IMG/VR virus record: IMGVR_UViG_3300009285_001551
Location: 1 to 46,227 of that record
Direction: 5' to 3' (one strand)
Length of the DNA stretch: 46,227 nucleotides
From: a virus
Below, one piece after another: positions 6,631 through 16,070 of the stretch. A program made the position numbers and the translations under genes. Each line of letters opens with the position of its first letter. Position 1 is the first letter of the stretch. Under the pieces are notes generated by a model, which searched no databases, was not told the DNA's origin, and saw only the letters and a program-made list of their open reading frames with translations.

Positions 6631-9600
6631 TTAATCCATTCTCGGAGGGTTGCCTTGGGCGTAAACTTCCCGCGCCATTGTCGAGTACCCGCTCACGGGC
6701 AATTGCATCCCTTCTATCGTAAAATCGGTTAGGGTTGTCCCGTTCCATCGCACAAAAGACCCCGTCGCCTCCGCATGAACTTCATACCATGATTTCAAGG
6801 TGCTCAAATAACCGTATAGCCCGTATTCATCAAGCGTCCCGCTATCAAGCAATGTCTGCCAATTTGCTGTCCCGTTTTGCAAACCGATCACATCCGCGAC
6901 GGGCGGGAAAAGAGCGAGAAAAATTTCCACATACTCCGAATCCTTTGTTGCCAAAAGCCTCGTAACCAACCAAGTGAAATCTACCATTTGCGGAGTATCG
7001 CTTACTATGTGAATTGTATCGCCCCCGCCTAAAATTTCAAATGTTCCATCATTCTTTTCCCCGACAAGAATAGTTATCATGTCGGCTTCATTTGCTTCGC
7101 TTTCGTGGACATATCCAGCGCTCGCGCTACTACCGGGGGGACAATACTGGTCGTTGTGATACCATCGCCAGTTTACAATCTGGAAATCCTCCAATGTCAA
7201 TTTTGCCCGCGCCGTCACCGATGTGTTTTCTGGAAGATGGCGAAGGGCCGTCTCTTTAAAAGTAAAAGACGAAGAGAGCTTGATATAGGCAAATAGATTT
7301 ACTTGAGCAGGCGATTGATCTTCTCCTGTATGGAGGCCCATGATATTTTGATAACCCACATCCTCAACACCCGGCATTTCATACGAATCCCAATGATAAA
7401 AATTCGCGCCAGTCACCGGGGTTATAATTGCTCCGCGCGCGCGTTGCCCCGGAGCTATGGTGCCTTTTATGTTAGGGTCTCCGCAGCTTCCCCCCGGTTC
7501 TGGAAACCCCGGATAGTCTGCTAATTCGATTGCTTCAAGCCCTTGCCATGCCCCGATTTCTTTTAGTCCGAGATTGCCCGGAGTAACTTGAAAACTATCC
7601 AGCACCTCCAATGCCTGCCCCACCTGATTGACGTGGTGCTCGCCGATCTGATTCAGGCGGTTGGCCCGACAGACTGCCAACTCGAAACAATGGTTGGGAG
7701 ACGCCGCAAGCCCCGCCACGTAAGAAGTCTTGAGATAGACGATCCCGGCGGCGCGGTTGGGGCAAATCCAATTCGCCGCCGTGATGTCCACGAAGTCGGT
7801 TGCGCCGGTGTTGAAAGTATCGTGACTGAGTACGATCGCCCCCTTTGTGGGGTCAGCAGCAACGGGATAAAGAACGCCGTCGGTCTTGACATCAAACGTC
7901 ACCGCCGCAAGTCCGGCAAGGTTCGCAGCCAACAGTCCGTTGTCATCCCATAGGGCAACCACATCCCTCTTATTCCAGAAATCATCATATCCGGGCGGCA
8001 TTCCCGGACAACCACTCATTGGGGGGGTTGCGCCCGCGTCTGCGGCCCCACTCTGAGGCGCAACTGACCGGACGTAAAAGCCCAGACCGACCAGCGCAGC
8101 AGGAACGCCCGCGCCGGTGAAATAAACCACATCGCCCGTAACGGCTTTCCCGCCCTGAGGCCCCCACTTGCGGTAGGAATCGGCTTCATAGTAATTTTGG
8201 CTCCGCGCCCACGCGGGGGCCTCTACGATATTCCCCCCCGCGTCGTAAAGGGTCGGGGTTTCATCAGCTCCGCCGCCGCTTACAAGTTTGCTTGCACAAT
8301 GGTCGCCCGCAAGTTCACAAGCGACAAGAATCACATTCGATCCGGGACTTGGGTCTGTGGCTTCGTAAACCGTGCCTTGAACCTTGACCCGGCTCGAATT
8401 TGTCCAGTTGTCCAGTGCCCTCACCGTCAATCGCCTGCTACACGCTATGCCCTCGACCGTCCACGCCCCCGCTTCCCAAAGCAGGTCTTGTTTGTCAACC
8501 GCCACCAGAGAAGCAATATCCAGATTCCCGATTATGAGATTTTCGCGGGTCGGAAAACTCTGCGCGTGGCCCTCGCCTTCCGGCAAGGCCGCAATCTCGC
8601 CCGTGTAATTCTGGGTGCATTGCGGCTTTCGTTTCTGGAAGTAGCGGTCAAAGTAGGGGTCGGTCGTTGCGTCCACAGCATCGCCCAGACCATCACTCAG
8701 GGATTCCCATTCACGTGTCCCAAAGATTGCAATACGTTCCCAAAGCCCCTCATTCGGCGGGTTGGTAGTGAGGAAAATCGCGCCCGCAATTCCCCCCGCC
8801 CAATCTACCCCATTACCAACCCCACCGATCTGAAACGGCCCGCCCGTAACCCATTCATCAAACGCCCCGCCCAAAGTCTTGAGTTGTCCATACCCACCAT
8901 TCTCCTCGAACAAGACCTGCTGAAACCATGTGACCGGCGGCGCGATTCCATACATCTCGGCCAGCGAGTCGAGCGAAGGATGCTTGATCCGGTAGAGTGT
9001 CCAATACACTGCATCCCCTGGCGTGTCCTGCAATCGCTTGGATGACTGCGAGTGCCAAATGTCCCGCAAGAAAGTCGAAAGGTATTCAGTCGAAGGAATG
9101 TTTAACTCGAATCCATCGCAGTCGTCGGTTGTCCGGTAACAATTACCGGGAACGTATTGAGCCAAGCCCGAAGGTGGGTCAACGTAGGGCGGGCCGTCTC
9201 CATGCCCAGACCATCCCCCACGCCGATGACAATAGAAAGCTCCACGCGGCCCGGCCCCGCGTGTTAGCGGACTTCCCTCTTGCTTGATTCCCAACACCCC
9301 GGCCCAATCGGGTTTATCCCAATGGCATTTTCCTTCGCAGACTTTCAGCCCGCCCCCGCTTATAACCTCAGCGTAGTAAGTGATTCTCACAGCCGATGCC
9401 CCGGTTATCAATCCATCAAGGTCGAGAGTTGAAACCCAACTCCCCGCGCCCGTGGCACTTCCGGTTTGCGCGATGATAAGGTTCGCCGCCGAGATTGTAA
9501 TATCCGACCAGACGCCCGCCACCTGCTTTTCGGCGCGGATCGTCGCCTCGAAATTCACCATGCCCTGCTTGAGTTGCGCTACGCGACAATTTGCACTCAC

Positions 9601-10407
9601 TGAATTGGTAAGCGTGAAAATGTTTCCAACGGGGAATTGCGCCGCCGTCCATTGCCTTTGCAGCCGCGCCCAACCTGGATCATAATGGTCAATGATTTCT
9701 TGCCATAATTCCGGGGCGTATCGGTGCGCCTTTACCCTTGCGGTAAAGGTCGTTCCCCCCGGTGTCGTGGGAGTCATCGCAAAGGAGCACTCTTGATCGA
9801 GTTCAATATCAAACTCTGCTTGAGAAGCGTCGAGTGCGGAAAAATCTATCCCGACTATTTTTGCTTCGACCCGTCCGGCAAGAACAGAGTCATCTCGAAA
9901 CTCTACAGTGTCATTCGGCGCGATACAACCGGTCACGGGGAAGCTCAAATTCGTTGGTGGCGGCGACGGGTTCGGGTAGGAATACGTGTAAAGGGTCAAG
10001 GCGCGGGGGTCTAACGTCGTGGCGTCCAAGGTCAAAGTGTGGCCCGACGCCGCCAAGATCGGAAAGTTAAAAGTCGAAACCCAACTGTTGCCGTCCTGTG
10101 CGCGGATTTTCGAGGCGTCAACCGTATCGGCATAGACGCCGTGAGCAATCCAATTCAAGTAGTGGGCGTCGTGCTGCATCCGGCGCGGCTCGGCATTGTC
10201 AATCCTTTCCGCCGCCGCAAGGTCGCCCGTGTACCAACTCCGCCCCTTTACGGCGTGGGTGATTTTGGCTTTTGAGCACGTCGCGCAGCGGGAATGGGGT
10301 TGGTAGTCAAACGTCAACCCCGTTCCAAGTCTGACTAGGTTGGGGAAATCAGAATGAACGGGCGAGTTTGAACGCGGCGTGTAGAGGCTTGGGAAATAAT
10401 CGGCCAT
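6631..10407 (-). CDS. Very large tail/baseplate protein, 1258 aa
   Basis: The largest gene in the window. The N-terminus has a CATCSKAK motif that may bind metal. The rest is long, beta-rich and aromatic, with many Trp/Tyr and scattered cysteines (CHRRGG, NCYRTTDDCDG). No enzymatic motif is evident. It lies between the small tip-like protein and the tail fibre, so a central fibre, tip or host-contact protein is most likely. It adjoins the next upstream gene without a gap. Confidence 0.6.
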   Translation of the reverse strand: MADYFPSLYTPRSNSPVHSDFPNLVRLGTGLTFDYQPHSRCATCSKAKITHAVKGRSWYTGDLAAAERIDNAEPRRMQHDAHYLNWIAHGVYADTVDASKIRAQDGNSWVSTFNFPILAASGHTLTLDATTLDPRALTLYTYSYPNPSPPPTNLSFPVTGCIAPNDTVEFRDDSVLAGRVEAKIVGIDFSALDASQAEFDIELDQECSFAMTPTTPGGTTFTARVKAHRYAPELWQEIIDHYDPGWARLQRQWTAAQFPVGNIFTLTNSVSANCRVAQLKQGMVNFEATIRAEKQVAGVWSDITISAANLIIAQTGSATGAGSWVSTLDLDGLITGASAVRITYYAEVISGGGLKVCEGKCHWDKPDWAGVLGIKQEGSPLTRGAGPRGAFYCHRRGGWSGHGDGPPYVDPPSGLAQYVPGNCYRTTDDCDGFELNIPSTEYLSTFLRDIWHSQSSKRLQDTPGDAVYWTLYRIKHPSLDSLAEMYGIAPPVTWFQQVLFEENGGYGQLKTLGGAFDEWVTGGPFQIGGVGNGVDWAGGIAGAIFLTTNPPNEGLWERIAIFGTREWESLSDGLGDAVDATTDPYFDRYFQKRKPQCTQNYTGEIAALPEGEGHAQSFPTRENLIIGNLDIASLVAVDKQDLLWEAGAWTVEGIACSRRLTVRALDNWTNSSRVKVQGTVYEATDPSPGSNVILVACELAGDHCASKLVSGGGADETPTLYDAGGNIVEAPAWARSQNYYEADSYRKWGPQGGKAVTGDVVYFTGAGVPAALVGLGFYVRSVAPQSGAADAGATPPMSGCPGMPPGYDDFWNKRDVVALWDDNGLLAANLAGLAAVTFDVKTDGVLYPVAADPTKGAIVLSHDTFNTGATDFVDITAANWICPNRAAGIVYLKTSYVAGLAASPNHCFELAVCRANRLNQIGEHHVNQVGQALEVLDSFQVTPGNLGLKEIGAWQGLEAIELADYPGFPEPGGSCGDPNIKGTIAPGQRARGAIITPVTGANFYHWDSYEMPGVEDVGYQNIMGLHTGEDQSPAQVNLFAYIKLSSSFTFKETALRHLPENTSVTARAKLTLEDFQIVNWRWYHNDQYCPPGSSASAGYVHESEANEADMITILVGEKNDGTFEILGGGDTIHIVSDTPQMVDFTWLVTRLLATKDSEYVEIFLALFPPVADVIGLQNGTANWQTLLDSGTLDEYGLYGYLSTLKSWYEVHAEATGSFVRWNGTTLTDFTIEGMQLPVSGYSTMAREVYAQGNPPRMD

Positions 10408-10803
10408 TTAGACATCGCTTCCCATGATTGGAATTTGTCCGCCGTTATCGTCGTCACTATGATCATGTAGTGGAACAGCCCCGCCCGCGCCCGCGCCGCC
10501 GCTAATAATCAAGGGTACTTCCGGATCGCGCAAAATCGCGCCGACCTCCTCGCCAAGCGTGAATGTCGTCAATGTGCTTATCGGCTCAGCCCTTAAAATA
10601 GTTCGCGCCACAGCAACCCGCGCCCCCGAAAGCGGCGTCAAGTTGTAAGTCCCATCACCATTGACCGCCGCGATGGTAGCGTGAATAAATGAGGGCAACC
10701 CAAATGCACTCGCCGGTTGCGCCCCCGCCTTTGCCTGCGCTGAGCGGCTTTGCTGGCGAAGCCCCTGAACTTTGACCGCAAGGATGTCTTTATCCTTCGG
10801 CAT
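10408..10803 (-). CDS. Small baseplate/tail-tip protein with His-Asp-rich end
   Basis: 131 residues. After a basic helix (LRQQSRSAQAKAG) there is an OB-like beta segment (HATIAAVNGDGTYNLTPL), followed by strands and a Gly-rich C-terminus with HDHSDDDNGG. OB-fold spike proteins of contractile and some siphophage tails carry an apex HxH metal site, and this HDH could be similar; that is inference. Position between the hub-like protein and the 1258-residue protein fits a baseplate component. Confidence 0.5.
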   Translation of the reverse strand: MPKDKDILAVKVQGLRQQSRSAQAKAGAQPASAFGLPSFIHATIAAVNGDGTYNLTPLSGARVAVARTILRAEPISTLTTFTLGEEVGAILRDPEVPLIISGGAGAGGAVPLHDHSDDDNGGQIPIMGSDV

Positions 10804-10805
10804 TT

Positions 10806-12683
10806 TTAAACATCCCCAATGGTCAAGGATGTGTCGTAGTTCACAAGGTCATAATCAATTCCGTAAATGTTTGCGTCCGTGAGCCGATAGTTATCCTGAT
10901 ACCTGTCTCCAATCTCATAATACAGATCGAAGCGGGGCAACACAATTTCCCAAACCTCACGCGGGTTTTTGCTTTCGTTCAAGCGTTGAGTGGCCCAAGC
11001 ATCCATCACGCCGGAAGCCAGCGAGTCGTCTTGAATAACTGAAACGCTTGAACCACTATGGAGCGTCGGGGTTCCTGTTGCAGAAAACGTGAAGTAGGGT
11101 TCTTTCTTTGCCTTGTAAATGTATTCCGGCTTTTCAATTGTCCGCCAACGAATCGGGCTAAGGCCGGTGTCCTTCGTAAACGTGATGTGAGATTCAGATT
11201 CATAGGCGAATTGCAGCCAGACGGTCGTGGGGAAAGTCGCAGAGTCTCCGCTTGCCAGCGAATAGCTTGCGCCTTTGCCGGTCAAGTCAGCGGCCACGGT
11301 TAAAGTATCTACGGTGTTGGAAGTTATCGTCCAACTCTCCGCTCCGATTGTCAGTGTTGCCCCAGCCCATTGATTCACCGTCCAATTCTTGCTCGTATCG
11401 GTATAACTGAAAAGCCCGCCGACGCCGCCCGTTCCCGAATCGCTTGCCGTGGCCGCCCGCGCTACTTCGATTGCGGGCTTCTCGAAACTTACCGTCTTGT
11501 CGTCTTCGAGGGAAAAGCCCGAATGGAAAACCTTGTAAACCGCCCCGAATTTTGCCACCACAATCGGCGGGGCTTTAGCCGTATTCCCATCGGCGTCTGG
11601 GAGCCAGAAATCTTGCAGACATTCAGGGAGCGGCTTGACCTGGCGGCTTCGCGTTGCATCATCGCAGGTGTCGCTGATTTTCGGGATGCGAAACCGCCGT
11701 CCCACAAATTCCGCGCCCTTGACAAAATCCGTGTTCGGCTCTTTTTCGGTTCCTTCCCTTGTATATTTTTCCCAACCGGCAATCACGGTGGCCTGATTGA
11801 CTCCCGTTTTTGATCCGTCCACGTCCCACCACGGCGTCAAGACAACCGCCGTCTCATATCGCAGACGGCTTCCATTGACCGTGAGCTTGGTTGTACTTTC
11901 TGTTGTGAGCCTAGTCCGCGTTGCCCGCCCGACGTTGGCAGCGCCTTCAGGCTGCGCGTTTGCATCTGCGCTGTAAAGTGTTCCTCTGACTGTGCGCTTT
12001 TGAAATCCAGACCCGACAGAAAAGATTTCCAATTGCCCGCTGCTTGAGGTATATCGCAATTTGACTCGCAGCCGTCCGTTGCCCGCTGATTCGAGGAGCG
12101 TCTGCAAGGCTTCGCCAAACGGCATACCCTTCAATTCTTGAGTGCCCGCCGCCATTGAAAGGTCGGCTCCTGACGTGGAAAAGAAAAGAGAACCGCCATT
12201 GTCATGGTATTGAGCCAAAATGTCAGCAACTATTTCTGCTGTAGTCCAAGGCTCTAAAGGCACTTTATTTGTCGTCGGATTGACAACCATCTCCTGCGTC
12301 TGTTCATCCAGCTCATTGTAGTTTCGATCACACGCGCCGTCGTAAAGTGTGGCGCGGTCATCAATGGCAATATAGGACGTGGACTGAGAACCGACTTCAA
12401 TGTTTGAGCTGGGGTTTTCAATCCGGCCCCGAAAAAATGGGAGAGGAAACCAAGCGCGATTGATGTAAATGATAACCGTGTCCCCAACTGCAACGGGATA
12501 TTGCTCAAACCACGCGCCTTCAAAAAGGACGGTCGCTTCTGTGGCCCGCAACCCTTCCTTTTGCGAAATATGGTCAACCCTCGCGTCGGGCCGATAGACA
12601 GAATTGATCCATACCTCGACAGTGGCTTGCAGAGTCAGGCGGTTTGAAGCACCGGAAAGAGTTGTGGGGAAAAGCAGGGCCAT
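10806..12683 (-). CDS. Baseplate hub-like tail protein with inserted beta module
   Basis: 625 residues. The N-terminal half resembles hub proteins: strand-rich regions (ATVEVWINSVY, GDTVIIYINRAWF) with a segment IVADILAQYHDNGG and LQTLLESAGNGRLRV. Residues 414-478 hold the SGTGGVGG...NQWAG...SNT module also present in three other virion proteins of this window. The C-terminus ends in YEIGDRY...LTIGDV, typical of such proteins. It is probably part of the tail tip. The module looks inserted, since hub-like sequence resumes after it. Confidence 0.6.
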   Translation of the reverse strand: MALLFPTTLSGASNRLTLQATVEVWINSVYRPDARVDHISQKEGLRATEATVLFEGAWFEQYPVAVGDTVIIYINRAWFPLPFFRGRIENPSSNIEVGSQSTSYIAIDDRATLYDGACDRNYNELDEQTQEMVVNPTTNKVPLEPWTTAEIVADILAQYHDNGGSLFFSTSGADLSMAAGTQELKGMPFGEALQTLLESAGNGRLRVKLRYTSSSGQLEIFSVGSGFQKRTVRGTLYSADANAQPEGAANVGRATRTRLTTESTTKLTVNGSRLRYETAVVLTPWWDVDGSKTGVNQATVIAGWEKYTREGTEKEPNTDFVKGAEFVGRRFRIPKISDTCDDATRSRQVKPLPECLQDFWLPDADGNTAKAPPIVVAKFGAVYKVFHSGFSLEDDKTVSFEKPAIEVARAATASDSGTGGVGGLFSYTDTSKNWTVNQWAGATLTIGAESWTITSNTVDTLTVAADLTGKGASYSLASGDSATFPTTVWLQFAYESESHITFTKDTGLSPIRWRTIEKPEYIYKAKKEPYFTFSATGTPTLHSGSSVSVIQDDSLASGVMDAWATQRLNESKNPREVWEIVLPRFDLYYEIGDRYQDNYRLTDANIYGIDYDLVNYDTSLTIGDV

Positions 12684-12687
12684 TGAT

Positions 12688-12855
12688 TTATGCTTTCAGA
12701 GAATCCGTCTCTTTTTCTCCTGTGATATCCCAAATGCTTCCGCAGCGGTCGCATAAATAGCGAATCGTTATCCTTGATCGTTCAAGCATTGATGATAACA
12801 CCCGCGTCTGTGTCGACTGGCAAAGAGGGCACGGCGGGATTAGGTCATCGCTCAT
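12688..12855 (-). CDS. Zinc-ribbon micro-protein, 55 aa
   Basis: ATG 12855 overlaps the upstream stop as ATGA and the stop lies 4 bases before the hub gene start. Two CxxC pairs, CPLC at residue 9 and CDRC at residue 35, form a clear zinc ribbon, followed by an acidic tail (EKETDS). Its place inside the tail operon is unusual for a zinc ribbon. Function unknown. Confidence 0.6.
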   Translation of the reverse strand: MSDDLIPPCPLCQSTQTRVLSSMLERSRITIRYLCDRCGSIWDITGEKETDSLKA

Positions 12856-14306
12856 TCCACAACCTCCGCCGTCAAGACTTGGTCGCCACTCGGCGCTGTC
12901 GAATCCGCCGTCGCGCTCAGTGTGTTGCTTTGTGTTCCCTCTCCGCCACTATTCCACGGCGTCACATAATAATCGTATTCTACGCCGTCGGTTAGGGCGG
13001 CGGTTGTCCATGTGTAAGTTTGCAGCCCGCTCGCCAGCGAATAGGTTGCCGCCGCGCCGGTAAGATTTTCCGCCACTGTAAGGATCGTTGCCGTGTTGGA
13101 AATGACCGTATAGCCAACGCCGCTTATTGTCAGCGTTGACCCCGCCCACTCATTTGTCACCCAAGCCTTCGTCGCATCGGTGTAAGTGGTATTCCCTCCG
13201 ACGCCCGCCGTTCCTGAATCAGCCACACCCAAAGTTTTCGCCAGCGCCGCGTCCTGATAGATTCTCAGCGATACCGCGCCGCTCCCCAACCATCGCGCTG
13301 TCAACTTGATCGTTCCGCCCGCTTGAGGCTCGGCAAGAAGCAGGTCTGGTGTTCCTACGGGCGGATTCATGACTTGCTCAAGATCGGTTACATCAAGAAC
13401 AAGAGTCAATGTTAGCTCTGTCCAATCACTAAGATTCCCGTGCGCGTCCACAGCGCAAATCGCCCAGCGATGGATTCCTTCCCATAATTCGCCGCTATCC
13501 CATGTCAGTATCCCCGCCGCCACAAATGCTCGCGCAAATCTCAAGTTCACGCATGGCGCGTCGGCAAGGTCAGTGAAGCCCGCAACCCAGTTATCGAAGA
13601 TCATCACGCCCACCACATCGGCATCCTGCCCACCCGGTTGTGCCCAAGTCAGGGTTGCTATCCGCGTCGGCATGTCATATCCGACCGCCGGGGTGTCAAC
13701 CGCAAGCGGGGGAGAGTCCACTGTTGCGCTCGTGTAAACGGCTAAATCAGCGCGAATGTTTCCCGTGATGTCTTTATAGGTGAGTCGAAATTCGTAGCTT
13801 CCGTCGGCCAGCTCAGCCGTCACGTATTCGAGTTGGTCAATGCCGTAAATGGTTGCCAGTAGAGTATCCGGCCCTAAACCGTCGCCAGCGTCCCAGTAAA
13901 TTAGATAGGCTTGGAAATCATCGGCAGTCGGTTGGTCTGTCCATGACAGATGAATCCGCTTGCCCCGTGACGTGGCGTAAAACATCGCGCTCGTAAGCCC
14001 CGCATTTTCTTCGCCATTTGAAACAAGAAGCACATCAAGATTTGAGTATTGGTCTGTTCGCAGATCGGTTGCAGTCATCGGCGGGCCTGCTGGCTGCGAT
14101 TGTTTCCATTCGCCGTTGACATAGAGCTGTCGCGTTATATCGGCGTCTGATAGATTCGCGGGCAAAGATTCCTTCCATCGTAGCACCGCCTTCGTTGGAT
14201 CGCCCGGAACGGCTTCCGCCGCTTCGCCAAAGAGCATCCCGCGACAGGGAATAGCCGTGCCATTTATAAGATTGCCTTCGATATGGTAGGGGAAGTTGGG
14301 GATCAT
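12852..14306 (-). CDS. Tail protein with FnIII-like domains and beta module
   Basis: 484 residues. The central part looks like fibronectin-III or Ig-like repeats (IHLSWTDQPTADDFQAYLIYWD; ATLTWAQPGGQDADVVGVMI; WAICAVDAHGNLSDW). Residues 363-427 carry the SGTAGVGG...NEWAG...SNT module, and a last FnIII-like strand pair (YDYYVTPWNSGGEG) follows. These domains are frequent surface decorations of tails. It sits in the tail-tip cluster and its stop overlaps the zinc-ribbon gene. Confidence 0.65.
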   Translation of the reverse strand: MIPNFPYHIEGNLINGTAIPCRGMLFGEAAEAVPGDPTKAVLRWKESLPANLSDADITRQLYVNGEWKQSQPAGPPMTATDLRTDQYSNLDVLLVSNGEENAGLTSAMFYATSRGKRIHLSWTDQPTADDFQAYLIYWDAGDGLGPDTLLATIYGIDQLEYVTAELADGSYEFRLTYKDITGNIRADLAVYTSATVDSPPLAVDTPAVGYDMPTRIATLTWAQPGGQDADVVGVMIFDNWVAGFTDLADAPCVNLRFARAFVAAGILTWDSGELWEGIHRWAICAVDAHGNLSDWTELTLTLVLDVTDLEQVMNPPVGTPDLLLAEPQAGGTIKLTARWLGSGAVSLRIYQDAALAKTLGVADSGTAGVGGNTTYTDATKAWVTNEWAGSTLTISGVGYTVISNTATILTVAENLTGAAATYSLASGLQTYTWTTAALTDGVEYDYYVTPWNSGGEGTQSNTLSATADSTAPSGDQVLTAEVVE

Positions 14307-14698
14307 TTCGGTTTATATTTCTTCCAGACGTTCGCCAATTCGGGTAAAAGCGGCGTAACAAAATAAGCAACTCGCGCTACGGCTTCAGAAAATTGGTTAT
14401 GATTAAAATTAAAAATATAGCCATCCGACCCGTGAGCATGATCTCCGCAATTTGAAAACCGACATTGCTGATTGTCTATGGACATTTCTGTTGCCTCGTG
14501 GAGAAGAACTGCTACGACTTCCCACCAGTATTTATAGCCCAATCCAATCTTGATTCTCGGTGGGGATTTCTCATCCGGCTTCATGTAAAACCAACCACCA
14601 GTCTGACCGCGCCAGCCGTAGACCTCGACGTTCATCCAGCAAAATTCAAAAGTCCCAATAAAAATTTGATCGAGATCAGACTTCGATTTTTTCTTCAA
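14303..14698 (-). CDS. HExxE-motif protein, possible metallopeptidase-like
   Basis: 131 residues, read from TTG 14698 with GGAG about 10 bases upstream. A helix carries LLHEATEM (H67-E68-A69-T70-E71), like a zinc-binding helix but with Glu in place of the second His. Nearby Cys/His residues (CRFSNCGDHAHG) could complete a metal site. The rest is aromatic. In a tail operon this could be a maturation or penetration protease, or merely a metal-stabilised structural protein. Undecided. Confidence 0.5.
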   Translation of the reverse strand: MKKKSKSDLDQIFIGTFEFCWMNVEVYGWRGQTGGWFYMKPDEKSPPRIKIGLGYKYWWEVVAVLLHEATEMSIDNQQCRFSNCGDHAHGSDGYIFNFNHNQFSEAVARVAYFVTPLLPELANVWKKYKPK

Positions 14699-14744
14699 CT
14701 TTTTCGCTCTCCAACTTATTTGCCGATTCCATTCATACGGTCGC

Positions 14745-15590
14745 TCATGCCGTCAAACTTTCCAGCAGAGTAATGGTCACCCCGCTTATTCCTTCCCCGT
14801 CACCTTTGACTTGAATCACATCGCCCGCGCTGCAAACCAAAGCCGCCGAAAGCGCGGTCGGCCCGCCCGTCCGCGCCGTCGCGTCAAAGGTGGCCGTCAC
14901 GCTTGCGCTAGTTGTAGTGTTAAGAATTGTCAGCGTGGCATTGCCGGTGGAGCCGAGGTTGCTGTCAATGGCGTGGGTAAAATGCGAGAAAGTGATTTTC
15001 TGAGGAGCGCGTCGCGTTGCCCAAACAATTGTAGTCTGGCCCGCTACCAGCAGCCAAGGCATTGAAAAAATCAGAGGGCGGCGGACACGGAAAATCTGCC
15101 CAAATCCTTTGTAGCGGACATAGATCGAACCGCTTGTGTCCCTACGGATTTCGCCAGTATTGATATTCCAATAGATTTGATTCGTGCTTGGTGTTCCGGC
15201 TAGAAGAACTTCGAGGCGCGTCCCTGTTTTGCCCGCCCCAGTCCACGCGCCATAAGTGGGAGATGTGTTGCCCGCCACAGCAGAGTTTGAATCTTCTAGC
15301 GCCCAGCCCTGATACAATCCGCTAGGCAGCAGCGTAGTCACGACAACAACTTCGTCGCCGAATAATGTATAGGTTGCTCCCTTGCCCGTTAAGTCTTCGG
15401 CAACTGTCAAGACTGTGGCGGTATTCGAGATCACCGCCCAACTTTCGGCCCCAACTGTTAGGACTCCACCGGCCCACTGATTCGTTCCCCATGCTTTTGT
15501 TGAATCGGTATAGGTAGTATTGCCCCCGACACTGGCGGTTCCAGAATCACCACTTTGATTTGTCCCTGTAATATCGTAAGGCCGCGCCAT
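14745..15590 (-). CDS. Tail protein with N-terminal beta module
   Basis: 281 residues. The SGTASVGG...NQWAG...SNT module occupies residues 14-78, almost at the N-terminus. After it come beta-rich segments (EVLLAGTPSTNQIYWNINTGEI; SIYVRYKGFGQIF) and a C-terminal domain with GNATLTIL and GDVIQVKGDGEG, reminiscent of jelly-roll capping domains. It is probably a tail-tip or adaptor protein. Confidence 0.55.
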   Translation of the reverse strand: MARPYDITGTNQSGDSGTASVGGNTTYTDSTKAWGTNQWAGGVLTVGAESWAVISNTATVLTVAEDLTGKGATYTLFGDEVVVVTTLLPSGLYQGWALEDSNSAVAGNTSPTYGAWTGAGKTGTRLEVLLAGTPSTNQIYWNINTGEIRRDTSGSIYVRYKGFGQIFRVRRPLIFSMPWLLVAGQTTIVWATRRAPQKITFSHFTHAIDSNLGSTGNATLTILNTTTSASVTATFDATARTGGPTALSAALVCSAGDVIQVKGDGEGISGVTITLLESLTA

Positions 15591-15608
15591 TTCTCAGTCT
15601 CCATTTCT

Positions 15609-16061
15609 TTAGCCAGTCAGCCGCTTAAACGTCGCCCTGAATCGAAAGCCGATATTCCCGTCTCCCAACGTTTGTCCGATCCCCCGCGAAAGCGGTTCAT
15701 AAGCAAAGTCAACCCAACGGTAGGGCCCGGTATAAGTAGTTCGCAAATCCACCAAAGTTCCCGCCAAGTTTCCAGCATTGAGCATGAAATTCTCAATCGC
15801 GTTTATCCGCGTTATCATGGCTGCGTTGGTGACGCAGTAAAGAATCCCTGAGTATCCAACCCATCGCGCTGAGGCGTCGGTATTCTGGGAGCCAACTGCT
15901 TTTGAGAATTGCCCCGCCGTGTTTGCTAGGGCGTAGTCTTGAACGTCAACTTTCGGCGTGGTCATCAAATTGCGGTTGTAAAGATCGGAGCAACTCGCCC
16001 CGTTGCCTGTCCCCGCGTAAGCGATTGTGAAGCCGTTAAAAATAAGGTCACCAGCAGCCAT
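15609..16061 (-). CDS. Small tail protein downstream of tape measure
   Basis: 150 residues immediately after the tape measure gene, the usual place of a distal-tail (Dit-like) or minor tail protein. It is beta-rich, starting LIFNGFTIAYAG and ending GNIGFRFRATFKRLTG, with a central helix (MITRINAIENFML). No specific motif recognised; assignment rests on order and size. Confidence 0.5.
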   Translation of the reverse strand: MAAGDLIFNGFTIAYAGTGNGASCSDLYNRNLMTTPKVDVQDYALANTAGQFSKAVGSQNTDASARWVGYSGILYCVTNAAMITRINAIENFMLNAGNLAGTLVDLRTTYTGPYRWVDFAYEPLSRGIGQTLGDGNIGFRFRATFKRLTG

Positions 16062-16070
16062 TAAGGTCTC

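Noticed and set aside
8197-9045. 282-residue plus-strand frame
   Set aside because: Lies fully antisense inside the 1258-residue tail gene and shows only shadow-type sequence.
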